Shown: positions 34,401-45,549 of the stretch, piece by piece
How positions within the stretch are numbered: position 1 is the first letter of the stretch
Layout: the number at the start of each line of letters is the position of its first letter
NCBI GenBank assembly: GCA_016858145.1
Contig: JAEHOE010000102.1
Span: 62,001-126,000, forward strand
Source of the DNA: Edaphochlamys debaryana
Lineage: Eukaryota > Chlorophyta > Chlorophyceae > Chlamydomonadales
Reading direction: 5' to 3'
Length of the DNA: 64,000 nucleotides
Position numbers and translations under genes: made by a program
Notes under the pieces: model-generated
Databases searched by the model: none
What the model saw: only the letters and a program-made list of their open reading frames with translations
What the model was told of the DNA's origin: nothing

Positions 34401-37400
34401 AACCGATGGCTGCGCAGGCCCCTACAGGGCGCTTGCGTACTCGCAACAGCCAACCACTCCCAACGGCTTGGTTCCGTGCCCGGTGCCCCGCACGGCCGCA
34501 GTGGCACGCTTAGCCAAGAACCAAACCCCAGCAGGCTCACCAAAGGTGAAGAAAGGGAAGGGGCGGGTGGGCGGGAAAGAAAAGGTTGACCGGCTCTGGC
34601 TCTGGCTCGGTCCAGAGAAGCCGGTCTGAAGCGAAACACGAGTTAACTAGCGTGCTATCTAGCGAACAACAAGGCCGGGTACCCCACGGTCCTTGGAGAC
34701 CGGCGTAGTCGGGGTACGGCAGCAACACACAGACACGCAAACCGAGACTCCTCCGCCGTTCCCCCTGCCCTCAGCTTCCTCAAACCGCATTTTCGACTTC
34801 GCCTAAAATCACATTTTCTACAGCACCCCGCAGGCACCCACCCACGAACAGGGCCGGGCACGCTGCCGTCGGCGCATCGGGGTACCCTGTATCCGCGTCC
34901 TCCGTGCTGCACCCCTTGGAGCTGAGAGCCACGCCCCGGGCTCCGCTGGCGTCCACCAAGATCGCGTCCAACAGACCGTCTCCGTCTGATGGGGATGAAG
35001 GGAGGAGAAGGGTTCAGGAGGCAAGACAAGCGTCAGAATGACAAGGCCACGTTTGCTACTAGGACCCTGCAGGACGCACCGCAGTCGCTCTGCAGCCTGG
35101 TCTCCCCAGGGCCGCCCTTGGTCCACTTGCCGCACTCCACGGTACGAGCTGAAGGGACACGGGGTAGAGGTGCAAGCGTGTCAGGATCTTGCAACTGGTG
35201 CACTCATAGCTCCCGGTGCTTACGGTATATCCGCGCCTTTATGCATGCTGAAAAGTCAGGGTTCAGGTCCGTGCGAGGTTGAGTTACGCCGTGGGGGCCT
35301 CCGAAGATATTGCGGTTAGTGATGCAATCCACGAAGGGTGATATAGACACCAGGGCGTATCTGCATGTGGCAACACGGAAACACGCTCAGTCCATACATC
35401 CCTGGACCTGTCAAGACTGCGAGGAGTGCACTGCCCAGGGGCACCGGCTTACTGGCAGTTAGGCGTGCGGTCGCAGTCTCCTAGGCACGTGTTCTTATCC
35501 ATCGGGAATGAGAAAAGGATGTTCGTCCCCGCAATGTCCCTTTTGGGGGGAGGGCGTTGAGGGAGAGTTGTTCGGCAACCAAGCAACGAAGTAAGTAAGG
35601 GCGGACCGTGCTCCACGTGGCATGGCAAGGCAAGCGGGTCGTGCCCCATGTGCCTTGCTCGTCGCTCGCTTACCAGTTGCGGATACAGTAGTAATTGCCG
35701 TAGTTGGGGCGGCTGAAGCAGGTTATTGCGCTGGGGTCAGCACCGTTCAGGCCTGTAGTGCCGTTGACACCGTTCCGCCGCAGAAGGCCTGAGGCCGGGG
35801 GCACACGGTCACCGGAGCACAGGTGAGTGAAGAAGGCGTGGACACGTGAGGAGAGAAGCAAATACGGGGCTTGAACGGCGTGAACAGGGTGCTGATGATG
35901 ACAGCCCTCCGCCTGAGGACGCGACAACGGACCCTGTCCACATGGCCAATCGCAGAGTGCTGGGAAGTGGAAAGCCCCAAGCGCAAGCCAGGGCATGAGC
36001 CCAAACGACGCGGACCAAAGTGCTCACAAGTTTGAGTTGTGTTGCTGTATACGCTAAACTCGCACGCGTTATTCCCATTGCACGCCGTCTGGCAGGCGGT
36101 GGCGGTGGGGGCCGTTGTGTTGGCCACTGGGTCGCCTCGCATACTGATGCCGGGCAGGCACACCAGGCTGCCGCCTGCAGAGGGCAGGGAGGGGAGGGGA
36201 GAAGGTTGGGTGTCGGCAGAGCGTAGATACAAACAAAGGCCACGGCAGAGAGGAGCGGGGCTGAAGGGTCCTCATCACTTCCCGCCTCACCTCCCCGCGT
36301 CCAGTTGAAGCGGGGCGCGTAGGACTCGTGGACTCGCTTGAGGTCCGTGACACTCAGCGCCCGGTTGTAGACCAGCACCGCGCCCACCAGCGCGCGGCTC
36401 TTGGCGGTGCCCATGCACAGTGACGTCCCAACCGTCAACCGATCGGGACCAACCGAAATGGGCGGTTGATTTGTAAACGCCTCCCGCAGCGCAATGCCGC
36501 CGCTGGCATCCGCGTAGTAGTATGCGCCTTCGGTGCCGCCCTTCCTGCGGACGAAGGCGTGCAGGTTCCATCCTGGCTCCACAGGCACGGGCTTGGAGGT
36601 GTGGAAGGCTCGGGAGTATTGGTCCACGCCCGCGAGAAAGGCCTCGCGCGTGCCAAACACAAGGCCCGAGGCAGCTCCACTGCAGCTGAGCTCTGCTATC
36701 AGGTAGTTGGCCGACCAGTCAATAGCCTGTGTCTTGAGGGACTGGACCACGATCACGGTGAAGGGGGCAGCCGGGTCCGTGCTCCAGTGGGCAGGTCCGT
36801 GGGCAGCACGCCGGCCGCCGAGCTGAGGTCAAGGAACCCGCTGCCGTAGGCCGCGGTGCCACCGCCTTCAACCTCCTCCAACCCAAGGGCCTGGTCCCGG
36901 CCGGCGCCAAACTGGAAGGCATTGAAAGGAGAGGGTTGGATGGATTCAAGCCCGACCCAATCGACCCGATCCATGCCTTCTATGGCTTGCCGGCAGCCCT
37001 CCGCGCGCAACGGCTTTCTGCTCCATCTCTACAGGTAACCTGTACGTCTCGCCAGCCCGTCGCCACACCGCTGTCGAACCGCGACACCAGGACGTTCCTG
37101 GCAAAGTCAAAGTGGGCGCACTCGGGACGCAGGTCGGGGGGCAGGGCCGTGGCCACGCCTGAAGGGGAGGGGATCGGTAAGGAGAGCGGCAGGGCGTGTC
37201 AGCACGCAAGGCTCGATACACGGGTGATGCTCCAAGGCAACAGCAGCCCGCCGTGCCTTTGGTTGCGCCCAAACCATCTAGGTACTGGTAGTCGAGGCTT
37301 TGCCTCTCCATGCAGTAGCGACCCCCTCGGCTGCCTGCCCTGCCGACAACCCAGGTCCAACCTGATCCCCAGGTCATGGTCTGCCCTAGGCACCTGGCCC

Positions 37401-38815
37401 TCCCCTCTGGATGGCTTGGAGCCACCAGGTGCTAGCCGACAGGGGGACGTTATTTATTTTGGGGTGGTGGTGGAAGAAGTGGTGGGGGCTCACCGTTGGG
37501 GCCAAGCACAAACGGCGAGGGCGGCGGCGCAGGCGGGCCTGGGGGCTGGGGGGACAGGGGAGGTGGCCGGGGTGGTGGTGGAGAGGGAGGGAAGGAGGGG
37601 GGGCGGAGAGGGCGGCGACGGCGGAGGAGGAGACGGAGGGGGCGATGGGGGAGGCGGCGCCGGCGAGGGCGGCGGGCTTGGAGGCCTGGGGGGCGGCCGC
37701 CCGATGGCACCTGCAGCGGGCAAGAGAGCCCGGTCCCATCAGCAGCTGAGCTATCCGTGCCTCCAGCCAAGCTATGAGCAGCGCGGTATGAGGGTGCGTG
37801 GCACCCCGCCGCATCAGTCTTTGCACGCAGGTAGGTCCGACCAGGGGTGGCAGGTAGGCCGCCAAGCTTCTACGCGGTCCCAGCATACCGTAGGCGCCGG
37901 CCCATGCTGTACGTGCATGTACGACTCGTGGTTGTCGGACAGGCTGCCCAGCCCGCAGGCATGCACCTGATTTCTTGATCCACAAGCAGCCAAACAGTGA
38001 GAATGCTGACGAGTACGAGGTGCCAATCAGGTAGAATCCGGACGCGTCGAAGCCCAGGCAGTTAGGGTTCCTGCACACCACGAGGAAATATGGCTGGGCG
38101 ATGTCTGCTGGTCTGTGCGTCGAACGAAGCCGTGCAGCTACGTATAAGCACGTGGGTCTTCCCAACTGCCCAGGCCAGCGGGGGGCAAGGGCTCCATCCG
38201 CCGTGCCCGGCACAAATGAGTGCCCCGCAACTAGATAGCTCGCTAGTTAGCTGGCCTCACGGTGTGCACGCCGCTTGCGCGCCATCTGAGGTCCCAGCGT
38301 AGAGCGTCTGGGTCCCATCCTGTCCTTGCACGAAGGTGCTGGAGAAGAAGGCATCGTACGTCCCGTCGGGCAAGCAGAGGACTGCGTGGAGTCGGTTCGG
38401 GACGTGGGGTGCCGGCACCGGGCGCACCGGGCACCCGGGACGGGTAGGGCACGGGCGGAGTCAGCAGCGGACAGAGGTTCTTTTGCCATCATAGCTTGCA
38501 TACTGGCTATGTGCTGCATATTGTGTTGTTTGATGAACGACAAGGCTCCCTGGCTCGATGCCAGCTGTCTGACCAGCAGCCATGCCCGCGAACCTCGCCA
38601 GCCATACAACCCAGCACACTGCATAGCGATAGCTAAGAGTAATCTAGCAACAGAGCTCGCAGAGCTGCAGGGTAGGTCGCACGCGATACTCGAAGACCCG
38701 AGCCCGCCGGCCCTCGGCCCTCTTGCTCACCCGAGTTTGCATGTCTGATCAGTATGGCTGTGATGACAGCAAGAAGAAGCCAGCGAGTACGCTCCACGCG
38801 TTTGCCGTCGCCCAT
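31492..38815 (-). CDS. Gene C: paralogue of gene A with a frameshift in the LamG-like domain
   Basis: Start ATG at 38815; exon 1 (38731-38815) encodes a different signal peptide (TRWLLLAVITAILIRHANS). Modules are the same as in gene A but diverged: YDAFFSSTF and NPNCLGFDASGFYLIG (38.4-37.9 kb), a longer Ser-Pro linker (37.7-37.5 kb), LamG (37.0-36.3 kb), PAN 1 (36.2-35.7 kb), WDIAG (35.56-35.2 kb) and the first DxDG loop near 34.9 kb. Below 34363 it is identical to gene B. At about 36787 one T present in A and B (ccagttggg) is missing (ccagtggg), which shifts the frame in the middle of the LamG domain and leads to an early stop. It is either a pseudogene or carries a sequencing error. A 450-bp insert lies in one intron. 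Confidence 0.65.
33602..34363. repeat. Partial third copy of the tandem unit (762 bp)
   Basis: Identical to 16397-17157 and 24998-25758 except for one or two substitutions, then identity stops abruptly after gagtatgcgtg. These three identical segments cover exons with the DxDGxxD loops and are the probable site of the unequal crossover. Confidence 0.9.
34364..34813. mobile_element. 450-bp insert in an intron of gene C
   Basis: Absent from the corresponding intron of genes A and B. It begins with a second copy of the 13 bases just before it (ccgagtatgcgtg) and ends at attttctacagc, where homology resumes. No coding capacity or clear terminal inverted repeats were seen; it could also be older gene-C sequence lost in A and B. 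Confidence 0.5.
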
Positions 38816-39877
38816 TCTTGGCGCCGATGAAGAGGCTAGGGCCGAGAAGCTCGGTGTTTCAACTCGGTGGGATTCAGAATTGCGAAGAATCACCGTTGCG
38901 CACGCGCCCCATCACACAGTCTCGAGTCATACTCCTCCGCATACTCGAGCAACCGCCTCGTCCAGCTGTCCCAGACGTCATCAGAGCAGGCTGTGTGATG
39001 AATGTATGCAGGGAATCTCTTACATACACGGGCGAAGCGATGTGTGGGTGTATACGAACATCTAACCGACCGAACGAGCGACGGCCGACATGCAGCATCG
39101 GGGCCGGGGCTGGCACTCGGGCATCGGGGCCCGAGCTGCCGCCAAAGCCCCGAGCGTAAACGAGTCCGTGACTTCTCCGTCTGGGGAAAGGCCGGACCGC
39201 GTCGGCCGGCCCCCCATGCAGGGCCTCGTGTATGGAAGTCAGCGCTGTTGGGGCGGTTGGGCCTCTACGAGGGACTGGGTGCGGTTGGGTGAAACGGAAT
39301 CGCTGCAAACTCAGAGCTCTCGAGCTCCTCAACCCGGTTGTTGCCTTCAACACGGTTGCTTCCGATTCCAAGTTCGGATCCCCCTTCGCAGCACCTCAGC
39401 TGACAGATCCCACAGCTCCCCACGTGCACTGCCCCCTAGCCCCCTCACCCCCACCCGCAACCCCCACACGCGCACACGCACACGCACACTGCGCCCCAAC
39501 TGACAGATCCAATCTGTCATGCATCCGCGCCTTCTGCGGGCAGTCTCAGGCCCCCTCGCGGAGGTCGATCCTGTTCCCAAGTAGCCCGTCCCATAACCTT
39601 GGGACCCCCGAGGTGTTCCTCCTGCCCCTGCCCTGGCGCTCAAGCATAGCTAGCGAATGTCAGCCCTACGTTAATGTCTCTCTCTCAGCCCCAACTGCTT
39701 GCTTCCGGCTTCGCGGAATTCCATCCTGTCCCAGAGCCTTGGGACCCTGGTGGCACCCCTCCTGCCCCTGCCCAGACACAGCGCCCCAACCATCAGATAC
39801 CGGCATCTCAGCATCCCATCCCATACATCCAAGCCGTCTCCCGTACAACCCCGCCCGGCCCAGCCTGCCCTGCCCGA
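38816..39877. other. Intergenic region between SNX gene and gene C
   Basis: Tandem same-strand spacing. It should hold the SNX 3'UTR and the gene C promoter. A TTACA at 39020-39024 (TGTAA on the minus strand) is a candidate poly(A) signal for the SNX gene. No coding modules were seen. Confidence 0.5.
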
Positions 39878-42800
39878 TCAGAATCCGCCGTACAGCTCCT
39901 GCCCCTGAGCCGCGCCGGGCGCGCCGCCACCGCTGCCGCTGGGCCCCGCGCCCGACGCCATTGACCCCGGCGGCGCCGCCAGCTGAGACAGCTGCGCCGC
40001 CGCCGCCCGCCATAGCTCAGTCGCCTTCTGTGCGGCCGCCGCCTGATGGGGGCAGGGGAGTGGGCGGGTGCGAAGACAGAGCACTTAAGCAAAGCAAAGA
40101 GGATAGCCGTAGGCAGTTGCAGCGAGGAGGGAAGCAGCTGTCGGGCGGGCCCCCCCTCCCTGCGCCCTCCCGTCCCGCGAAGGCACAGGGGAAAGGAAAG
40201 GTGGTCGGAAAGGAAGAGGCCGGTTCCAATGACCCACCCATTCCGAGTAGCTGCCGTGTCCACCCCTTCCCACGATCCCACCACCCCCGCGCTCCTCTAA
40301 CCGGCTCCAACAGGCCCACCCGCACCAGAAGGCCAACCTCGCGTACCACCCCTGATCCTCCAAGGCCGTGCCCCATACAAGGCCCCTTCAGGCCCCATGC
40401 AGGCCCATGCAGGCCCCCAAGGCACCGCATCGGGCTCGCCGGCAACCGCCTTATTGTTTCCCGCTCGAAAAAGTACCCCCAAGGCACCCCTGCTTCCCTG
40501 TCCCTGGCCCCCCCGGGCCCACCTGCACCAGGGCCACCTCGCGTACGGCATCCGCCAGCTCACGTGACATGGCCGCCTGGGGGTAGGAGGGGGAGGGGGC
40601 GGGGGAAGGATGGCGGAGTTGGGCCGGGAGGGGTGGGCGGAGGTGGAGGAGGAGCGGCGGAAGAGCGCCGATGCGCACAGAGGTCCAGAGGCTGGGGTCC
40701 AAGCGCAGGGCGGCCAGGGCAGCTAAACGCTGAGTACTGAGCAGCCTCGCTGCCCATCCGCCACCCCACACACCTTGAACGCCGCCAGCTCTGCCACGGT
40801 CCTCGCTGCCCTTCATTGAACCCCCCTTCCATGCCCTCTCACACACCCTTCACTTCTTACACCCCCCCTCTCCCCCTCCCCCCCACCTTGAACGCCGCCA
40901 GCTCCTCCGCGTTGCGCCGCCCCACTCGCTCGTACTCCTCCCGGGCCGCCCCCGCGGCGGCAGCCAGCCCCGCCACCTGCTGCCGAAGCGCCTCCAGCTG
41001 GGGGCGGGGTGGGGGTGGGGGCGGGGGATGTGGGGGAAGAGAGTTGAGATGAGGAAATGTACACCATGGGGAGGTGGGAGGTGGGAGGGGAGGTGGTGTC
41101 GGCAACCATGAAAGCGTGGATAGAGTAACCCAGGGGGCAGGGCTGCCGCCTCAACCGCCCCCACTAAACCCACCTTCCGGGCCGCCGCGGGTGTGGGCAC
41201 GCCCCGGGCCTCGGCCTCCGCCAACCGCTGCCGAGCGGCCGCCTCATCCTGTGGGGGTAGGGGTAGGGGCAGGGGTTGGGGGTTGGCGGTTGGCGGTTGG
41301 GGGTTGACAGTTGACGGAGGGGGAGGTACGATTGGTCCTGAGAAGGGCAGGCCCGGGTCGGGTCCGGGCTTGGGAGGTGAGCGTTGAGGGAAGAGGTTGC
41401 GCAGTACCCAGCGCCCTTCTGCCCCCGGTTCTCCCGTGCAGCAGGCACCCTAGGACATCTCCATCCCCTCCTCCATCCTCAACCTTGGACCCTGCCCCCT
41501 GCCCCCTGCCCCCAAACCCCTCCCTCCTGAAACTTAACCCCCAACTGCCAAACCTCCCCTGACCTGCGCGAGGGTGGCGCTGGTGAGCAGGCACCGCTCC
41601 CGCGCCGCCAGCGCTGACGTGGCGCCCGGCACTGCCGCCAGCCAGTCGTGCAGGGGGGACAGGTGGCGGGCGGTAGCGTCCGTGGCAATGCCGTACAGCT
41701 TGGAGGCCTGCGGGCGGGGAGGCGGCGGGCGGGAAGGCGGCGGGCCGGCAGCCGCGCGGTGGGATGGGATGGGTGAGCTACGCTTCTGGGCCTGGCCCCA
41801 CGCCGGACCGCAGAGGTGTGATATCTTCCGCTATAGGCAATACCGACGGCGGAGCCCCTCTGCCCCGCCTCCATCTCTCCCCTGCCCCGCCTCCGCCCAA
41901 GCGTAACGCCTGCGCCCCGCTCGCCTCTGCCCAGCGAACCACCGCCGCCACGACCCCGACCCGTCCAGCTGCGCACAGAACACAGCGCCCGCCCCGTCCG
42001 ACCCTTCAGTTGTACGGCAGTACGCCACAGCACACAGCACCCCGACGGGCCCCGCTCCAGCGCACCTTGGCGCAGCCCTCCGCGGCGGCGCGAAGCGCCG
42101 CCGCCGCCGTCGCGGTCGCCGCCGCCGCGCCGCTGCCCTCCGCCGCCTCCGCCTCCGCCGCCGCCTCGTCGGCCCCTGCTAGCGCCTCCATAGCTTCCGC
42201 CAGCTTCCCCACGCAGCGCCCCGCCGACGTCCCGCGGGCCACCCAGTGGTCCGCCGCCCGCCCCAGAGCCACCAGGCCGTTCGAACGCTCCGCCAGGGCC
42301 GCGGCCTCCTCGCGGAGGCGCTCCTCCGAGGCCGAGGGCTGGGAGGGGAGATGGGGGAGGCAGGGAAGCGAAGGGGACGGGTACATGATGTCAGTGGCGT
42401 GTGTTTGGACAGTGGGGGGAACGTTTCCCTCCTCGTGCAGGCGCTCCTCCGAAGCAGGGGGCAGGGAGAGGGGAGAGGTTAGAGAGGGGGGGAGGGCGGA
42501 GGGGAGAATTCGATGGGGATGGATACTGCCAGTGGCGTGCCTTTGAGCAGTGTGTGTGTGTGATCCCGCATCGCGCAGGCGCTCCCCTGAAGCAGAGGAC
42601 TCGGGTTTGAAGACGGTAGGAACGGGGGAAGGGGATCTTGCTCCAGCACATCCCTCAGCACTGGCGTCCACAACACCCCACCCTTCATCCCCATCCCCGC
42701 CCTCCCGGCCCCCACCTGCGCCCGCGCCAGCACGCCCCTCAGCTGCGCGCTCTTCTCGTGCACCAGGCGGTACACGTCCCCCGCCTCGGCCGCGGGGCGG

Positions 42801-45518
42801 ACGGCCTCGGCGGGGGAGGGCACGGTGGGCTCACGGCCCACCACCTGGGGGGGGGGGATAGGGGGTGTCTGTGTGTGGGGGGGGTGGAGGAGGTCGGGAG
42901 GGAGGTCGCGTGCGCGAGGGGTCCCACGCACACGAGGCACAAGGTGCGCTTGGGTGTGTCGCTCTGCTGCTGCTACTGCGTGGAACGCCCTACAGGCCCA
43001 GCGCTTCAAGCTGCCGGTCGCTGGTCGGGTTTGCCCATCGGTGCCGGGTCGGGACCGTAGCTTCGAGCTTTCGGGTTTGCTTGGTGCCTCTTCCCCGCGG
43101 CCTGTCTGCTCACGACTGCACTAATACTTATCACGCGCCGACCCTACGCATCCTAAGCACACAAGGCAGCACAGCCAAGCCCCTGGGACCTTTCGCAGCT
43201 AGACCAAAGGCTTGCGAGCATCAGCCCGCTGTGTTGAATCCTGACCCAGCATCGATAACCTCTGCTAACCTGCGCTGATTTCCAGAAAGACCCAACCACC
43301 CATCTGCATGTCATGAGGTGCTGTACCTACCCCCGTCCACGGACCCATCCCTTCAATCCCACCCAGCCGAATCCCCCCCACCCCAACCCGACCGCACCCC
43401 CCCACCCCCCAACCGCACCCCAAGCAGTCTGAGCATCAACCCCACCCCCCTCCACCCCTCCACCCCACCTGCATGAGCAGCCGTGCCGTGCTCCGCGCCA
43501 GTCCCGGTCCCCCCCCGGGCGCCAGTCGCTGCCACTCGGGGGCGGAGCGGAGGTCGGGGGAGGGCAGGCGCAGCCACACCTGGGGGGGGGAAGGGGGGAG
43601 AGGCGGGCGGAGGGAGGAACGGTGGAGGAACGGTGGCGGGGGGGCTTGTTTGACACTTAGCAGAGAGAGCGAGGGGGGGGATGACCTCGACAAAGAAGAG
43701 TTCGGACGGTGTGGAGGAGAGATGGGCCGAATGCGTATGGCGGTCAGGGGAGAGCAAGGTGCCTTGACAGCGGCTGCGCTGGGCGCTGACCCCCCAGAGG
43801 TGCAGGTGCAGGGAAGGAGAGAGGCTAGGGTTTGGCCCCACCGAGCCCCCCCACACCCACCCCCAAAAGTGACCCCATGTCAATCCCATGTCACTGCCCG
43901 CCTCGAACCCCCCCCCCCTCACACACACACACACACCTGCGTTGCCTCGCTGGGGCCCAGGACCGGGTGCACCACCAGCCTGGGGGGGGGGAGGGAGGTG
44001 GGGGGGGGGAAACGACGGAAGATGTGGATGCGAGGAAGGGGAGGCGATGGGGCAGGGGAGCGGCAAGGTCGGTCCGCATGGGGTCACGCGGTGCAACGTG
44101 TGGCCGCCTCAGAACGCCCGTACCTCTACTCATGAACACATCAGCTCCGTGCTTTGCCATCCGTAAACCCCAGCTCTCGGGCCCCCACCGGTCGATGCCC
44201 CCCAGGAGCTACAACCCCCCAATCCCCCAACAAGACCACTGCCCCCTCGCCTGCACAGGAAGCGCTCCATTTATGCAGTCCCCAGCCCCCAAGCCCCCAA
44301 GCCCCCAAGCCCCTGCTACCCCCCCTGCACAGGCAGCGCTCCCTGCCCGTCCCCAGCCCCCCTCGCCCTCACAGGAAGCACTCGCTCAAAGACCCAGTCA
44401 CCTAGTTCCCTAGCCCCGGGCCTACAAAACCACCCCAGCCCCCCGGCTGCCCGCCTTGACAGGAAGCGCTCTAGACCGCGAGCCATGCAGGCCCTACATG
44501 GTCCACAGCGCTGCACCCCCACCCCAAGCACGAGTTCCCAGTCCCTCCTCTCATCCCTCCTCTTCCCTAGCTCTGGAACCCCAAGCCCCTCCCCCCCTCC
44601 CCCCCCCTGCCCCCTTGCACCTGCACAGGAAGCGCTCTATGCCCTGCCGCCGCTCCTCCAGGAATGCGGGGGAGGCGCGGCGGGCCTCAAGGGCGGAGCG
44701 GGAGGGGCGGGGGGGCACGAAGCAGCCGGGGTGCAGGGCCTGGGGGGGGCGGGGCGGGGCGGGGAGGGGCGGGCGGGTGTCGGGGTGGGGTGAGGCTGAG
44801 TGTCGGGGAGGCATGGGTGGCCGGGCTGCGGCAGCGTCAGGTCCAGAGCCCAACCACCAGAACCAGGGTCCGCGCACCTACAGCACCTCCCCCACCCCCC
44901 TGCAGCACCTCCCTCTCCCCCTGCCGCACCCAACTTCAGCACCTCCACCTCCCCCCCCCCTCTCCCACCTGCAGCACCTCCGCCAGCGCCACCACGTCCC
45001 GGAAGCGACGGTCAACGGTGGCCTCCGCCGCGCCCGCGCCCCGGGAGGTGACGGAGAAGACGGTGTAGGGGTCGGACAGGCCTGGGGGGTGCGGGGGTGC
45101 GGTGGGGGGTGTCGGAGGGGGAGGCGTGTGCGTGCGCGTGTGCGTAAGGCTGCTCGTGTACGCGCTGCCTGAGGTCACGCACTCCCCAAGGGCAACCAGT
45201 GTGCCCAACCCCGTACGAAGGCTACGGTAGCCCCCCCCCCCCCCGCCCATGGGATGCCTGCCTATCCCCACGTCACATATCCGATATCGCATCCCCATCA
45301 TTCAGGCGGAAACTGGAAACCCACCCCTACCCCACAACGTGACCGGCACACCCACTGCGCTCCCCGCCCACCCGGGATCCGAGACGGGGCCACGGCCTTC
45401 CGCGGCGAGTGCACCGAAACCGTATTAGTCAGCAGGGCCGCCGCCGAGTACCCGCCGCCGCCGCCGCCGCCAGGAGTGGAGCTGCCGGCGTCGCCGTCAG
45501 CGGCAGAGTCCTGCCCGG

Positions 45519-45549
<31 letters not shown>

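Noticed and set aside
37386..38213. Long open frames in the 37-38 kb region on both strands
   Set aside because: They arise from the Pro-rich linker repeat of gene C; the splice-consistent frame shared with genes A and B was preferred.
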